Source: a virus
Strand: one strand, 5' to 3'
DNA length: 57,997 nucleotides
Virus record (IMG/VR): IMGVR_UViG_3300020442_004525
Location: 1 to 57,997 of that record
Every line of letters starts with the position of its first letter. Within the stretch, counting starts at the first letter, position 1. The notes beneath the pieces are model-generated. The model saw only the letters and a program-made list of their open reading frames with translations. It had not been told where the DNA came from and ran no database searches. The position numbers and the translations under genes were made by a program. Positions 9,101-20,500 of the stretch are shown piece after piece.

Positions 9101-11560
9101 TTTAATCAAGGTTTCGCTGACGTTGGTAACACTGCCGCTTCTGGTAATAATGGTAAAACCGTGGCATTTTTTATGGAAGACGGCTCTGTTGACAGAAAAA
9201 TCATTTCTTCTATTGACGTTTCTAGGAGGGCCTTGATATTGTACGGCCCTAGTTTTATACTGCACCCCACCACCAAAAACGTTACTTCTCATAGTTTGGT
9301 TGGGGAGGGTCTTGCTTCGGGTCAGGAGTTTCAAATAACAGAGGGTAAGTGTGTTGCGGAAGTTAGTTACCCCTTGGTTGAACCGAGATTTTCAATAAAC
9401 ACCATATATACAGAGCAGGAAAATGCATTAGATGTTGTGCGGGAGTTGACGTCATCCTTTCGAACGGTGTTAAATTACATTAATGGACAAATATCTTTTT
9501 CACCTGAAAATTATCAAGAGCCCGTCATGCTATTCACGGATGCTAATGTTGATAAAAGTGGCTTTGCTTACGCTGGTGCAAGTAAGGCTTCTCGGGTTAC
9601 TGTCGCAAAAGTGACCTATACTGATAGGTTTGATGAATTTAAATCTAAGGTTGAATATTTTGAGGATCCTAGTGGTATAGAAAAATTTGGGTATATAGAA
9701 CAAGATATTATTGGGTTGGGCTGCACTTCAAGAGGGCAGGCTCAGAGGCTCGCCAGGTTTACTGTGGTGGCTCCCCTTCTTGAGGGAGAGATCGTCTCTT
9801 TTAAGTGTGGTCTTGAAGGTTCTATGCTATACCCTGGAGCTATAATTGAAATATCGGACAGTAGGCGCTTCGGCCAGAATGTTAATGGCCGGATAAAAAA
9901 AATAGAGAAGGATTCTCGATCGATTTCTATAGATAAAATAATTTCAAACGTAAAGTTTTATGACCCTGTGACTGATAAAGATAATGATCGGGTGGAATTA
10001 TGTATAGCATCTCCCCAGGGATTTGAGGAGGTTGGTGTTAGGGAGTCTTCCGATGGAGAGCCTACGGGGTTATATAAAAAAATGAAAATTCTTTCTGCCG
10101 CTTCTTCTGAATTTGATGTTGAGGATCAAGAGTCTTTAATTGCCGGATCAAAAAGAAGTCAAATAATATACTTTGATGGATTTCTTTCGTCTAATAAAAG
10201 AAAAATCGTAGAACTTAGGAGGAAGTATAAATTTACCGTAAAGCCTTTATCTAAAAATATAAAAAGCCCATACCATGGATTGGGTTCTGGTGATATTATT
10301 CAATTTATTTCATTTGGAGTTTTGCCTCAAATTTCATATATGGTTGGTAGCGAAGAAACCGTTAGGAAAGTTGAGTCCTTTGATTACTTTAGGGTTAATG
10401 CAGACTATATATCTAATCATAATTTCAAAATAGAATACATCTCAAATTATGGAGGGTCTAATGAAAGTTTTCACGAAGTTACTTTTGAGGATTCAGGTTT
10501 TGTTACAAGGGATGAAGATATTTCTGGGGGAGAGCACTTTTATTATATAGAGAAAAGCGTCAAAAATGTAATTGATGATACCGTATCGTCGCTTGAGCAA
10601 GTTTCTGTTGGTTCTGCTTGGGCAATTAGAGGTTATCGTAGGGAGTTTTTTGGAGAACTAGAAAGACAAGCCCAGAATCTACAGAGCGCTTTAGCTACTA
10701 TTGGTTCGGAGTCTATTAATGATTCTAATAAATATTGGAGTGACCTCTTTGGCGCTTTTACTGTTACTCGATATGATTCTGTGCATAGAAACTTTTTGCA
10801 AATAGATCAATCATCAAACTCTGGAAGTGGTCTTGGGGGATTTTCTATATCAATAGACCCTGCTGGCGATTTTCTTCGACAAGAAAATTCCCTACCATAT
10901 CGAGCTGTTGATCATTTTTTATTTGGGAAAATGAGGTTTTTGAGCTCAATTAGTATCTTGGTGGAATCCGAGAGTCCGACAGGAGAAATTGAATTGTTTC
11001 ATTTTTATCGTCCGAGTTTGGAATATGGAATTTTAAGATGTGAGTCTTCAGCCCTTGCCTCTAGCGGTAGCAAGGTTGACTTTAAGGATGTTGCTAGAGA
11101 TCATATACAGATTAACTCTAATAGATGGAAAGTGTTTAATAGGCAGGAAACTTTTACAACAAAGAGTGGGGAAACGGTTACTAGGCAGTGTAATTATATC
11201 AAGGTAGATGATAAGGTTAATGGGCCAACTTTAGCAGAAGTTGAACTAGCTTTATCTGGTGGAATTGATGATGTTAGTGATGTGTCAGATATAAATATAG
11301 AGATTCAGGTTCCAATAAACTATGATATTAATGATTATAAAAATGTGGGTAGAAGGCAATATAGGATTAACTCTATTTCTGAGGAAAATGGTAGCTACGA
11401 TATTAAAGCTAGCGAATACAACCGAGAGAAATTTGGAATCATTGAAAAGTCGCTTAGTCTTAATCGACCTAGCTTGCCAATTCCCCCTCAGGTTAATATG
11501 TCTATACCTAAGGCGCCGTCGGATATAACAATAAAGGATTTAACATTTAGAAATGAGTAG
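6149..11560 (+). CDS. Tail tip host-specificity protein, fused I-like and J-like domains
   Basis: 1803 residues. Residues 1-115 resemble the lambda gpI tail assembly domain (VYLHGGL start, TPAEAIRAI, EIHIMPAVDG). A hydrophobic, membrane-like segment follows at about 117-141. From about 155 the protein reads like gpJ (IRRQGGPIPVGYG, LRLGS, then VVAPLLEGEIV, LYPGAIIEISD and similar). J is the central tail-tip protein that contacts the receptor and closes the tail tube. In lambda, I and J are separate genes; here one ORF covers both. The start ATG follows a weak AAGGTG ribosome site, 6 bases after the K-like stop. The gene overlaps the following fibre gene by 8 bases. The central hub assignment is strong; exact domain edges are estimates. 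Confidence 0.88.
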   Translation: MKKVYLHGGLSDGIRSEWELNVKTPAEAIRAINVNCLGALLENIYKLADEGSCIGFACLSSEESKTAEKINSEEDVSEQVMVEFLQSPERLDMEGDFDEIHIMPAVDGNFVVTPTLTAAFIAKTVFMMVVGMLIAGIAAAMFPPVKVTNNTRTTKSYSFGDRPNIRRQGGPIPVGYGMLRLGSITSSFSRRNKFLPGGINNGMIESYTSFVTHDLISEGPIEGFCDSNGISVAPYSEGQYKRFDKNPVLKSIFINDVKLMNDQGQLNIIPNEDAGAGETQPIFSLGYNSDSRTHKNPSYGIDYEKKGQSPLIGPDKKISGFASNVKKSGASAFTYAVSDRNVGILTLNISSERMFNNWTDKRVRRRLFGTRVSVTQGTDPVAVQLAIRIFDGKKYVSPIDVRGGDSSYSQLEDVDKSKQNYTSNYTMSKYLGEGNHKPRITVSDSLLVKYFTWTLFESLSTNQYHFSGPAHPEGWESTFVSVSDYNSLPDSQPSSSTTPWKGWYLSEPYSKPLKSKLFHVVRSAEDFVQKFQSAYLSSATFDFMGQGEKTLKEIFSMYFDDNKRIEEGVLKDKSKSKISTAAEVLGVLSAQTRSGVRASDIFLNNFHLCMSLIKSHLDEDQTLGNDGNIYVTRSKMYYRHIGKTYAKNMWEVLALAKKGSNWSFDKKKQKWFKYKSKQYISSLQYSTRNLKFRNQNGDLVSSPFKDQSDNPWVSAGNWNFNQSIITIRGISTAPASIDFNIQLPYIGQGESLTVQLVRITPEITGVQAQAETQKRLSLKGIRQHKTIAGKRMSFSSPCTAWIATEFDSVNFQQIPDRNYLVKLKKVAVPSNYNVYSRSCLGAWNGLFRGQLDGDRFSDISESDLVWTENPAWILLDILTNTRFGIGKSGLSAEDIDIWNLYNVSKFCDELVETGFPNERPYRAFVTDNRSPDDVSEGVPAKNYLIGSGAQDAEYWDQFSKAKTFEVLVVDENGELVTEEEFSREFNQGFADVGNTAASGNNGKTVAFFMEDGSVDRKIISSIDVSRRALILYGPSFILHPTTKNVTSHSLVGEGLASGQEFQITEGKCVAEVSYPLVEPRFSINTIYTEQENALDVVRELTSSFRTVLNYINGQISFSPENYQEPVMLFTDANVDKSGFAYAGASKASRVTVAKVTYTDRFDEFKSKVEYFEDPSGIEKFGYIEQDIIGLGCTSRGQAQRLARFTVVAPLLEGEIVSFKCGLEGSMLYPGAIIEISDSRRFGQNVNGRIKKIEKDSRSISIDKIISNVKFYDPVTDKDNDRVELCIASPQGFEEVGVRESSDGEPTGLYKKMKILSAASSEFDVEDQESLIAGSKRSQIIYFDGFLSSNKRKIVELRRKYKFTVKPLSKNIKSPYHGLGSGDIIQFISFGVLPQISYMVGSEETVRKVESFDYFRVNADYISNHNFKIEYISNYGGSNESFHEVTFEDSGFVTRDEDISGGEHFYYIEKSVKNVIDDTVSSLEQVSVGSAWAIRGYRREFFGELERQAQNLQSALATIGSESINDSNKYWSDLFGAFTVTRYDSVHRNFLQIDQSSNSGSGLGGFSISIDPAGDFLRQENSLPYRAVDHFLFGKMRFLSSISILVESESPTGEIELFHFYRPSLEYGILRCESSALASSGSKVDFKDVARDHIQINSNRWKVFNRQETFTTKSGETVTRQCNYIKVDDKVNGPTLAEVELALSGGIDDVSDVSDINIEIQVPINYDINDYKNVGRRQYRINSISEENGSYDIKASEYNREKFGIIEKSLSLNRPSLPIPPQVNMSIPKAPSDITIKDLTFRNE

Positions 11561-14500
11561 TCGGGTTAATATATTAGTTAGTTTTAAAATCTATAGTAAG
11601 ACTGATACTTACTATCTCGTTGGCTCTTCTAATACGGGTAGTTTTACTCATAAATTAGGCAGGGGTTGGGATGCAGATGGATCTCCCGACTTATATCATA
11701 GTAGAATTGATGTTAGCGAGGTCGCTGATCTTGAGGCTAATGGTTTTCTTGTATCCAAAGTTGTTCCCCTTGGAGAAAAGTACGGAGACTATAGAATGCG
11801 CATGTATGCAGAAAATGAATTAGGAATAAGGTCTGCTTACGTTGAATTAGATAAGGTTATTCCTGCACCTGATATAGATGGTACTTTTAGGTTTAATAGC
11901 ATATATGTTGATAGATTGATCGAAGAAAAGCCATCTGCTTATTCTGTGGTAAAAAAGTCTCCTCGTAGGGCTGCTCCAAGTTTAGAACTAGATAACTCTT
12001 TGGTTGTAGAAAGCGAGTTTATCGGAAGGAGTGCGTTAATTAAATGGGATCTTAAAGCGCCTTATGGTTTTACAGGTTCTCCTAAGGGCACTTTGGTTCA
12101 GCCTTCTAATATAGATTTATTCGAAAGTTTATTTAGTCATTTTGAGGTATATTTTTATAAAGAGAACCCAGAAGAGAGAATATCTACACAAGATGATGTT
12201 AATAGTCCTCCTGCTGGGTCTGCGGTTTTTGATTCTGAGTTGCCTGTATCAGAAGTGGGGCAAATTGTCGATTTAAGCTTTGATAAAAGAGTTGGCGAAA
12301 AGATTATCGATGAGGATAATTTTGAAATTGGTTTTTCTAAAAATTTTATAGAGGATTTAATGGGTGATGGTGAACGTTTTATCTATGTTAAAGTTGTTGG
12401 TAAGGATATATTTTATAATAGCGCAGATGATAAATACATGCACCGCTTTACTGGAGTAATAAAGGTTGAAAATACCCGAAGTCGAATACAGGAAGCATTT
12501 GCGGATTTGTATGGGAATCAAATGACTCTATCTTATGTTAATCGAGATAGAGACTTTCAGGGTGGAAAAGTTGTTTTAAGATCTTTTTCATCTCAAGATA
12601 ATGTTACGTGGACTCATTCTGATTCTGCCGTACTGAATTCCGCTGGAGCATCTAATGTTTTTAAGCAGAAATGGAGTTCCCCTACTAATAGGAATTATTA
12701 TAAATATATTTTAGAAATACATGATTCTTATGGATTTTGCGGATATCATTCTGTGTCTAGCAGGGGAGTGCTTAAGGGATTTTTTACAAAAAAACTAACT
12801 GGAGAAACGCAAGGAGAGGATACCCAGGAGGAAGCTTTAGATGCAGCTATAGTAGATACTCATGCTTGGCAATCCGAAAGAAAAATAGGATCTATATCTA
12901 TAAAAGAAAATGGATCTAGTTTTGACGTGTCATGGAATGTCGTCGATTCTCAAGGTCATTTAATTAGCCCACCCGCCCCAAGTAAGGATGCATCGGGCGT
13001 TCCTATTTTTACAATGGGAGACCGAATAGAAATCGAAGATCTCGCAGGTTTTACAGTTAACTTTGAGTGCCCTGATGAATATATAAATAGTGGGAATTCT
13101 TTTCCTATTAGAGACGCTTTTGATTTAGGCATACTAGGTATTGAGGCAGAAGATCAAAATGGAAACAAAACTTATAAGGCTGGATCTCCTGAGAATGATT
13201 CATTCGGGCAATTAGTTATTCCAGAAACCATCGGTATAACGGACGGGGTTTTGACTGCCGAAAATAAATTATCAATTAATTTAGATACATCAATACAATT
13301 ATCAAAACAAGAAAATGCTGATTTATATAGAAGTTGGTTTAATCATTTAAATTATACTGATGTTCCAGTTGGTAGTGAATTTAGAGTATTGTATGAAGAG
13401 AATAATAATACTGATGTTGGTAGTTATAAAGATAAAGGTTTTTATGCTGTCGATGCCCAAAGGAGAATCAAGCTTGCTGTTTCACTGATTGATAGCGAGG
13501 GTCGGATAATCGACACAAAAATCGGCGAGGGATATAATGCTCCTCCTCGGATATTAGTTAAGCAGGGATTGAGTTCTGATCCATCTTCTGTTTCTTCTGC
13601 GTCAGTTAGGTCGACTGATTTGGTTGAGTTTAAGTTATCGCTAAATGAAAAGACTAATACTGTGGCCGTATTTAGAAGACCCGTTGAGGAGCCTAATAAA
13701 GAAGAGGTGGGTCATCCGGATTTTGAGGATAAGTATTACGGTATTGGTGGAGAGTCTAATGTAGATAAAACCAGAGTAGATGATCCTGATCACGCTAAGC
13801 CTATATCGGTATATAATTTTAAAGACGCAGATTATTTTGCGAAAGATAACCCCACCTCTAAGGATGTTATGCTTTATGGATTTGGTGTTGAGATGGATCG
13901 GTGGGTAAAAGATGACGACCCTGAAGATTTCATTAGTAATGCTGAATATGTTCTTTTACCTGACGACGCTGAAGCTATGGTCGCTGCTGGCGCTAGTAAT
14001 CACAAGAAACAATATGTGCGATTCGAGGTTACTGGTAAAAATATAAGCAACGCAGAAGAAGGTGGGTTCTTTACTGCTTTTATTGATTCCAAGGGTAATA
14101 AAGCCAACTCTGATTCTTTTGGGACTAAAAATTTCTTAGCGGGAGGAAGAGTTATAGGCTCTGATAATAATATAACTATTGTAGATCAACCCCCGCTTAT
14201 TAGAGAGCAAGGGTTACTTAGAAGAAAAGCTCCTGGAACTCAGTATGACTATATGCTTCTTCCTTTTGACTCTTTTGGAACTGGAGAGGCCTGGCTTCCT
14301 GATAGAATAAATTTCTACGGAGGAGTATTGTTTTCTCAAGACGAAAACGGAGCAATTGGTACTGTAGATTTTGACGCCCCTTTTCCGCCAGAAGGACTAC
14401 AAGTAAGAGGTGCAAATAAAACGTTCTTTCTGGAGTGGCAATCCCCCGCTTTTGATGCTGGTGATGTAGATTTTTATAATTTGTATTACATTAATGATTC

Positions 14501-17500
14501 TAGGTCTGAAACTGAACGCCTTGGTCTTGGTGGGTCTGATACTAGGATAGCTGATGGAGATATTTTAAGATTTAATAAAGATGATTATGTGCATGAAGAT
14601 TCAGAATTTCATGCTATAGATTTAGATTTCCAAGCAGAAAATAACAATACATTTGGATCTGTTGTGCCATGGCAGGAGCAAGCCTATAATAAAAATCACT
14701 ATGTAAAATCAAGACCAAGGGGCGATTCTAGCAAAGCATTTAGGTTGTATAAGGCAAATGCTGACACTACGGAAAACGATATTCCGGGAAAATCTGACCT
14801 TTGGGATGAACAGGTGAATGTTCAGCTTTGGGAAAATGGAACTGCAATTCATCGAGATGATGTAAAATTTAACGAGAGATCTTCTCAGCAAGAGAGTGAT
14901 GGTGGAGGTGGAAGTCAGACCTTTGGTTTGATTTTTTATAGCTCATTTAAAAATTATACCCCTGGTCAAATTGCATTCCGTGATAACAAGTGTTATATTT
15001 GCACTGGCGCTACTACTGGAAATTTTAATGCACAAAACTGGTCTTTGGTTGAAGGAGTTTCTATAGAGGAAATAAAAATTCCCGTTACAGAAACCTCTCT
15101 GACTGTGGTTGCTGACACGAATGATAAAGGTTATTTCTTTTTTGAATCTGTCGATAGAATACAAAATAGAAGTAGGCTGCATGTTGATCCAACTAAACCA
15201 GAAAGCGAATCTAATGAATATACTCACCAGTTGGGAAAATCTACACTAAAAGATATAGCTAATTTTGAGCAGGAATTAAGCGCTGAATTTCCTAATGCTA
15301 TAATGTTGAGGCCTTCTGATCCTTTTGAAATTGTTGATAAAACAAACTATGATAATGCGAAAATAAAGTGGAAGGCGCATTATCTTTATAATGATGGATA
15401 TGGTTATTTTATGCCTGCTGGTGAAATATCCCTGAGGTCGGACGCCACTTACATTAAAGATAAAACTATAGATAGCGGACAGTTTATTAGACACATATAT
15501 TGGAACCCTCGATACGGTTATAATACTAACGCCACATCAGACCCGTGGACCGCAAGAATAACAGAGAGCACCACCGTAAGGGAAAACCAACTACCTTACA
15601 GAAAAAAATCAGGACATGATGAAGCTCCAACTAGAATAAGCTCAGAAACTTTCAATGAACTTGCACAAACCAGGTGGGTTGCTAAATCGGACTCTAATGT
15701 TACTGATAGAGAAGTTTTTAGCGATCCTGGTAGTTCTGATTATTATGAGTGGTCAAGCTCTATGTATGAAGAGGTTCCTGCGGCAGAAAGAGATAATGAC
15801 TCTTCTTTGTCTGATAAAGAATCTGATACTAATATAGACTATAGGGCATACTATTCGTTTTCAACGGGAAATCCTGCTTCTCAAATATACAACCGAAGAC
15901 AACAGGGTACCGATCACTGGCTTTCAGATCCAACTAGGTCTAGTACTATCTATGATGAATTAAATAAAGTTACAGATGTTATTCATGAGACTGCTGCTCC
16001 AGTAGGATTTGGGACATTTGGACTACATATCACAAGAAGCGAGTCAATGAAAACAAATAAGTCTCCAGAGAATAATGTTACTGACGGACTGCTTGAGGAT
16101 GGTGGTTTTCAAATATGTAGGATAGATCATATTGGTGGAGAGTATAGTCACACTGTTAATTTTGAAGTTTTTAATAATGCTACTATTGGTCAAGCTAATA
16201 TTTCAAACGCAACCATTACTAGCGCGCAAATAACAGATCTTAGCGCAGATAGAATTACTGCTGGAATAATAGGATCTCATCGAATACAAATTGGTAACGC
16301 ATTGATTCCTGAGGTTACTGATGGATCTCTGGGAGATGCTCAAGATGACTCTCATAATGGAGGGCCTGCAAGCGTTATGCCAGATGGAACTAGTCTGGCC
16401 GCTGGAGCTGATGATGCATATACTAATAGTAAGTATGTCTACGGATCAATAACAAGCCAAGGATTTGATCATACAACGAAAGGGAAGCCAGGGTTTTTTA
16501 TTAGTGGGGATGGACAATTTGGATTTCAGACAACAAACGGTGGAATTTATTTAAGGGGCGGGTTGGATACTGATAGAAATCAAGATAATAGTCCGACTCA
16601 ATTGGTTATTAGGGGAACTTTGATTCAAGAGAATTCTGATCCGTTTGTTAAAATGGAAATGAGTTCGTCTGTTCAAAATTTAAGTTTTAATGAGCATGCC
16701 GAGAATCATTTTTATTACGAAAATAATGGTAAGTATAATATTTACGGAACAGAAGCCACGGTACTTCGACCTTCTAATGGAGAGGTGACTGTATCTTATA
16801 ATATACAAAACGCATATCATACCGACGGCTCTCCATATGATATTAACGAGCTTCAACTAATTATGTATGTTGACGGAGATCCCTCTAGAACAATCGATCA
16901 GAAGGATGTATTTAAATTAATTAAATCGAGCGCTCTTCCGACTTATCAGCAAAGATGGGTTCTCAAAAGCATTTGGCACGGGAGTAGTGTTAATAGGGAT
17001 TCAACGTTACTTCAGCCGGATCAAATACTTACATCTGATCCGAACGATCCTGATCTTTATGAAGAAATTCTTGTTCAAGAAAGTAGTGTTCATGGAGAAT
17101 GTTTAGTTAATGGTTCTGTTGATTCAACTCGTAAAAACAAGACAGCCTGTGAGAATGGCACTCCAGCTGGAGCTTGGGTTCCTGTTGTTAGGGATACTGG
17201 GCCAAACCTTGGTTTAAATGATGTAGATGACCTTAATAAAGGAGGTTCTATTACCTTTGATTTTGTTGGAGGTAGGTATGGGGACACAGCCGAATTAGTT
17301 GACGCCGAACCTTCAATGATATTTTTTACTGGTGCGCCAATCACTGATGTTTCAGAAGTAGTCGAAAGAATAGAGGAGGAGGATTTAAATGATGTCGGAG
17401 AGGATCCTGGTAATACTTTGATTCCGATAGCCGATTCTGTTACAATAGTCTTGAGAATGGTTTCCAGGGCACCTGTATGGAGTTCTACTCAAACTTACCT

Positions 17501-20500
17501 TGCGGGCGAATTAGTTAATCACAGTGGCAAGGTATGGAGGTCAGTTCATAACGGAAGTAATAATAAAGATCAAACTCCATCATCTTCTTCGACTTACTGG
17601 GATGAGGAGCCTGCTGGAGAGGTTGTTGTTGAGGAGAAATCTGTAACTATATTTAGAAAAGATCAACCAACTAACCTAGCTTCAATAGATCTTGTATCTA
17701 CTGGTAGCGGCATAATAAGAAATAGCGATAGTAATGAATCGGTTACTGTTAAGCCCGTATTGACCCATGGCGCTACTCAATATAGTTTAGAACAAACTTC
17801 AGATTTAGAAGATTGGATGAAGACTCTTCGCGGTCAGATGGCAATTTACCAAGGACCACCAAACCTTCTAAAACAAAACAAATATAAACTATTAACCAGC
17901 GGGAAGGATGCAAGTTTTTCTATAACTCTTAAAAACGAAGATGTTCTTGAGGGTAAAACCACATTATATCTTGTTGATACCAAGGATAATTCTAATTGGC
18001 CTGACGCTAGGGACTCCCTGAGTGTCTACAAAGAAGTTGCTACTATAGACGTGATTGATGTTAACGATGGTGTTGATGTCGGACACATAGACTTGGATAA
18101 GGCCGACAAGTTTTATACTAGAGAGTATTTAATAAGGCCAAGTAGTGGTGGCACGGTAGATTACTCTAGCTCGTATAAGCTAGAAGAGATAGATGAAAAA
18201 ACCTTTGATGCAACCATAAGAATAACAAGTCAGGATGGCAGAGAGTTGTCAAAAGAGATTTTTGTCAAAATCAAAAACGTTGCCCTCGGAAAATACATTG
18301 AGAAAAAAGACATCACCATCGAAGATAAGAGTGGAAATACTATATGCTCTTTTGCGTCAAACGCAGAAAACCTCGCTCCTGTAATGGTGCCTTTTACTCT
18401 TGATAACGATAATGAAGTTTCTAAGCAAAGCGAATACGATGTCGTAACGGGAGATAGCGCTGACGACCTTAAAAAAACTGGGGTCGGTCGAGTATATTTT
18501 AGCGTTGATAATAGACAGCATGTAACCGAAATAGTTATCCGATTCGACTTTATTAAAACCCGTGGTAACACTATAGCAGTAATTGGTAGCGATAATGAGA
18601 CAAGCTCTACTCATTATAAAGTTCATCCTTTGGACAGCGTTAAAACTTGGGGTGGTTTTTCGGGCGAAAACTTTACATTTGCTGCTGATATGGTTCCACA
18701 GATCAGTGTCGAAGAAAATATATTAATTAATACTTTAATAAGACCAAATCCATCTTTTCGATTGTCTTTAACAAAACCATATATAACATACAGTAGAAAT
18801 AGTATAAATGATAATAATCAAACAAGTAATCAAAATCTGCTTAGAAGATCTGAAAATATTATACCTATTCAATTATATATGGGTGAAGATAATATTACAG
18901 ATGAAGTTGATAATAAACCTACTGGTGCTGAATTTAGTATGGATATTATTCCTACTTTTGGTTTTGTTGTTTCTTATGAATTTTTAAATGGAACTCATTC
19001 TGATGATAAGTGCTACTGGCCTAAAAATGAAACCGCCGCAAGAAGCGCTATCGATGATTTAAAAAGCGAAGATATTGAAGAAGGTGTTTATTATGATAAA
19101 GCCTCGGGTATATGGAAAATCGCTGATAGCGATGGATCTCATATTGCTGCAGATTCGAATTTCTTGTACTATATACCTCCTAGGCTTTCTGATTTACCAG
19201 GAATGGGTAACTCTAAGATAAAAATTAAAGCAAGTTACACAAGATCAAATGTTCCTGTTGCAAGCTCTGGGTTGAGGGGTGCGAGTAACGGCGCTTTTGC
19301 TACAGATAATTTTACTGATATCGAAACGATTAATGTGGTTGAGACTTTAAACGGCGAGTCTGCGCCGTTTGCTATTCAAACCAATGAAACTGTTGCTGTG
19401 GAGGTTAATCCTGCTGGAAAGATAATCAAGGCGGTTAGCGAAACCACTTTTGACTCTGAGGTTAGAGTTAAGGTTGCTGATGATGATGTAGCTTTACTTA
19501 ATAGTAGTGATCAGTTGCTTGATGGATTTGTTTTATCTTCAGCCTCAACCAGTCCCGCTATCAATAGAATCGTGTTTGAGTCGAGTTCTGCAAAAAGTAT
19601 CGCTCACAACACAACCTTAACCTTTAAGAATAGTGGCGGTTCAGACGTGAAGCTTTATGATTTTGATGACAGCGAAATTAAAATCAAAACTAAAGACGGT
19701 TCCACTGCAAGCGTAAAATATATATCAATGTTTGATGAAAATGATTCTAATCAAACTGGAATGCTTGAGGCTGGGCATACGTTAGCATTCTATGATAACA
19801 GTGGTAAAATTGTTGCGTCTTCTAAAATGCCTAAAATATTTAAACAAGGAATCGCTCTTTTGGTCAACGATAAGTTTACTGACGATATAAACTCTCAGTA
19901 CTTTGCAACTAATCAAGAATGGAAGAAGGTTGCCAGTAATAATAAAAATGATACATATGTGATCAGTGACTTTATGTGGGGTGCTGGTGCTACTGGTTCT
20001 AACCCTACTGGTTCGAAGGAATTGCTCGTAGGCGATACTATCATGAATGATAGTGGTCAAGCTTGGTTTGGGTCAGATGCTAACTCTGCCATCACTGTTC
20101 AGGCGCAAATTGCGTTTTATGCTACATCCAGGACGTGGAGAACTGACGAAGTTGTTTCAACCTCTGTTTCTCGACAGGTAAGGTCTGCAACTCAAGGAGA
20201 AACTGGCGCAACTATCGTTTATAGATCTGGCAGGTGGACTGCTTCAACTCAATACATAGGCACCACAAAACGAAGAGAAGTTGTTAGGCATGAAGATAAA
20301 TATTATATTACAACGGAAAATGCATCAATATTAGCATTTGGGTTGAATTCGCTGGCAGAATTAGAAAGCACAGGAGATCTTTCTTTTGATGCTTTGTATC
20401 AAGGCGAAAATGATAGCTCCGATGCTAACACTCTGAGCAAGTGGAAGCAAGCATTTCAAGGCCAGACATTATCAGACCAAGAAATTACTGAGAGGAGATT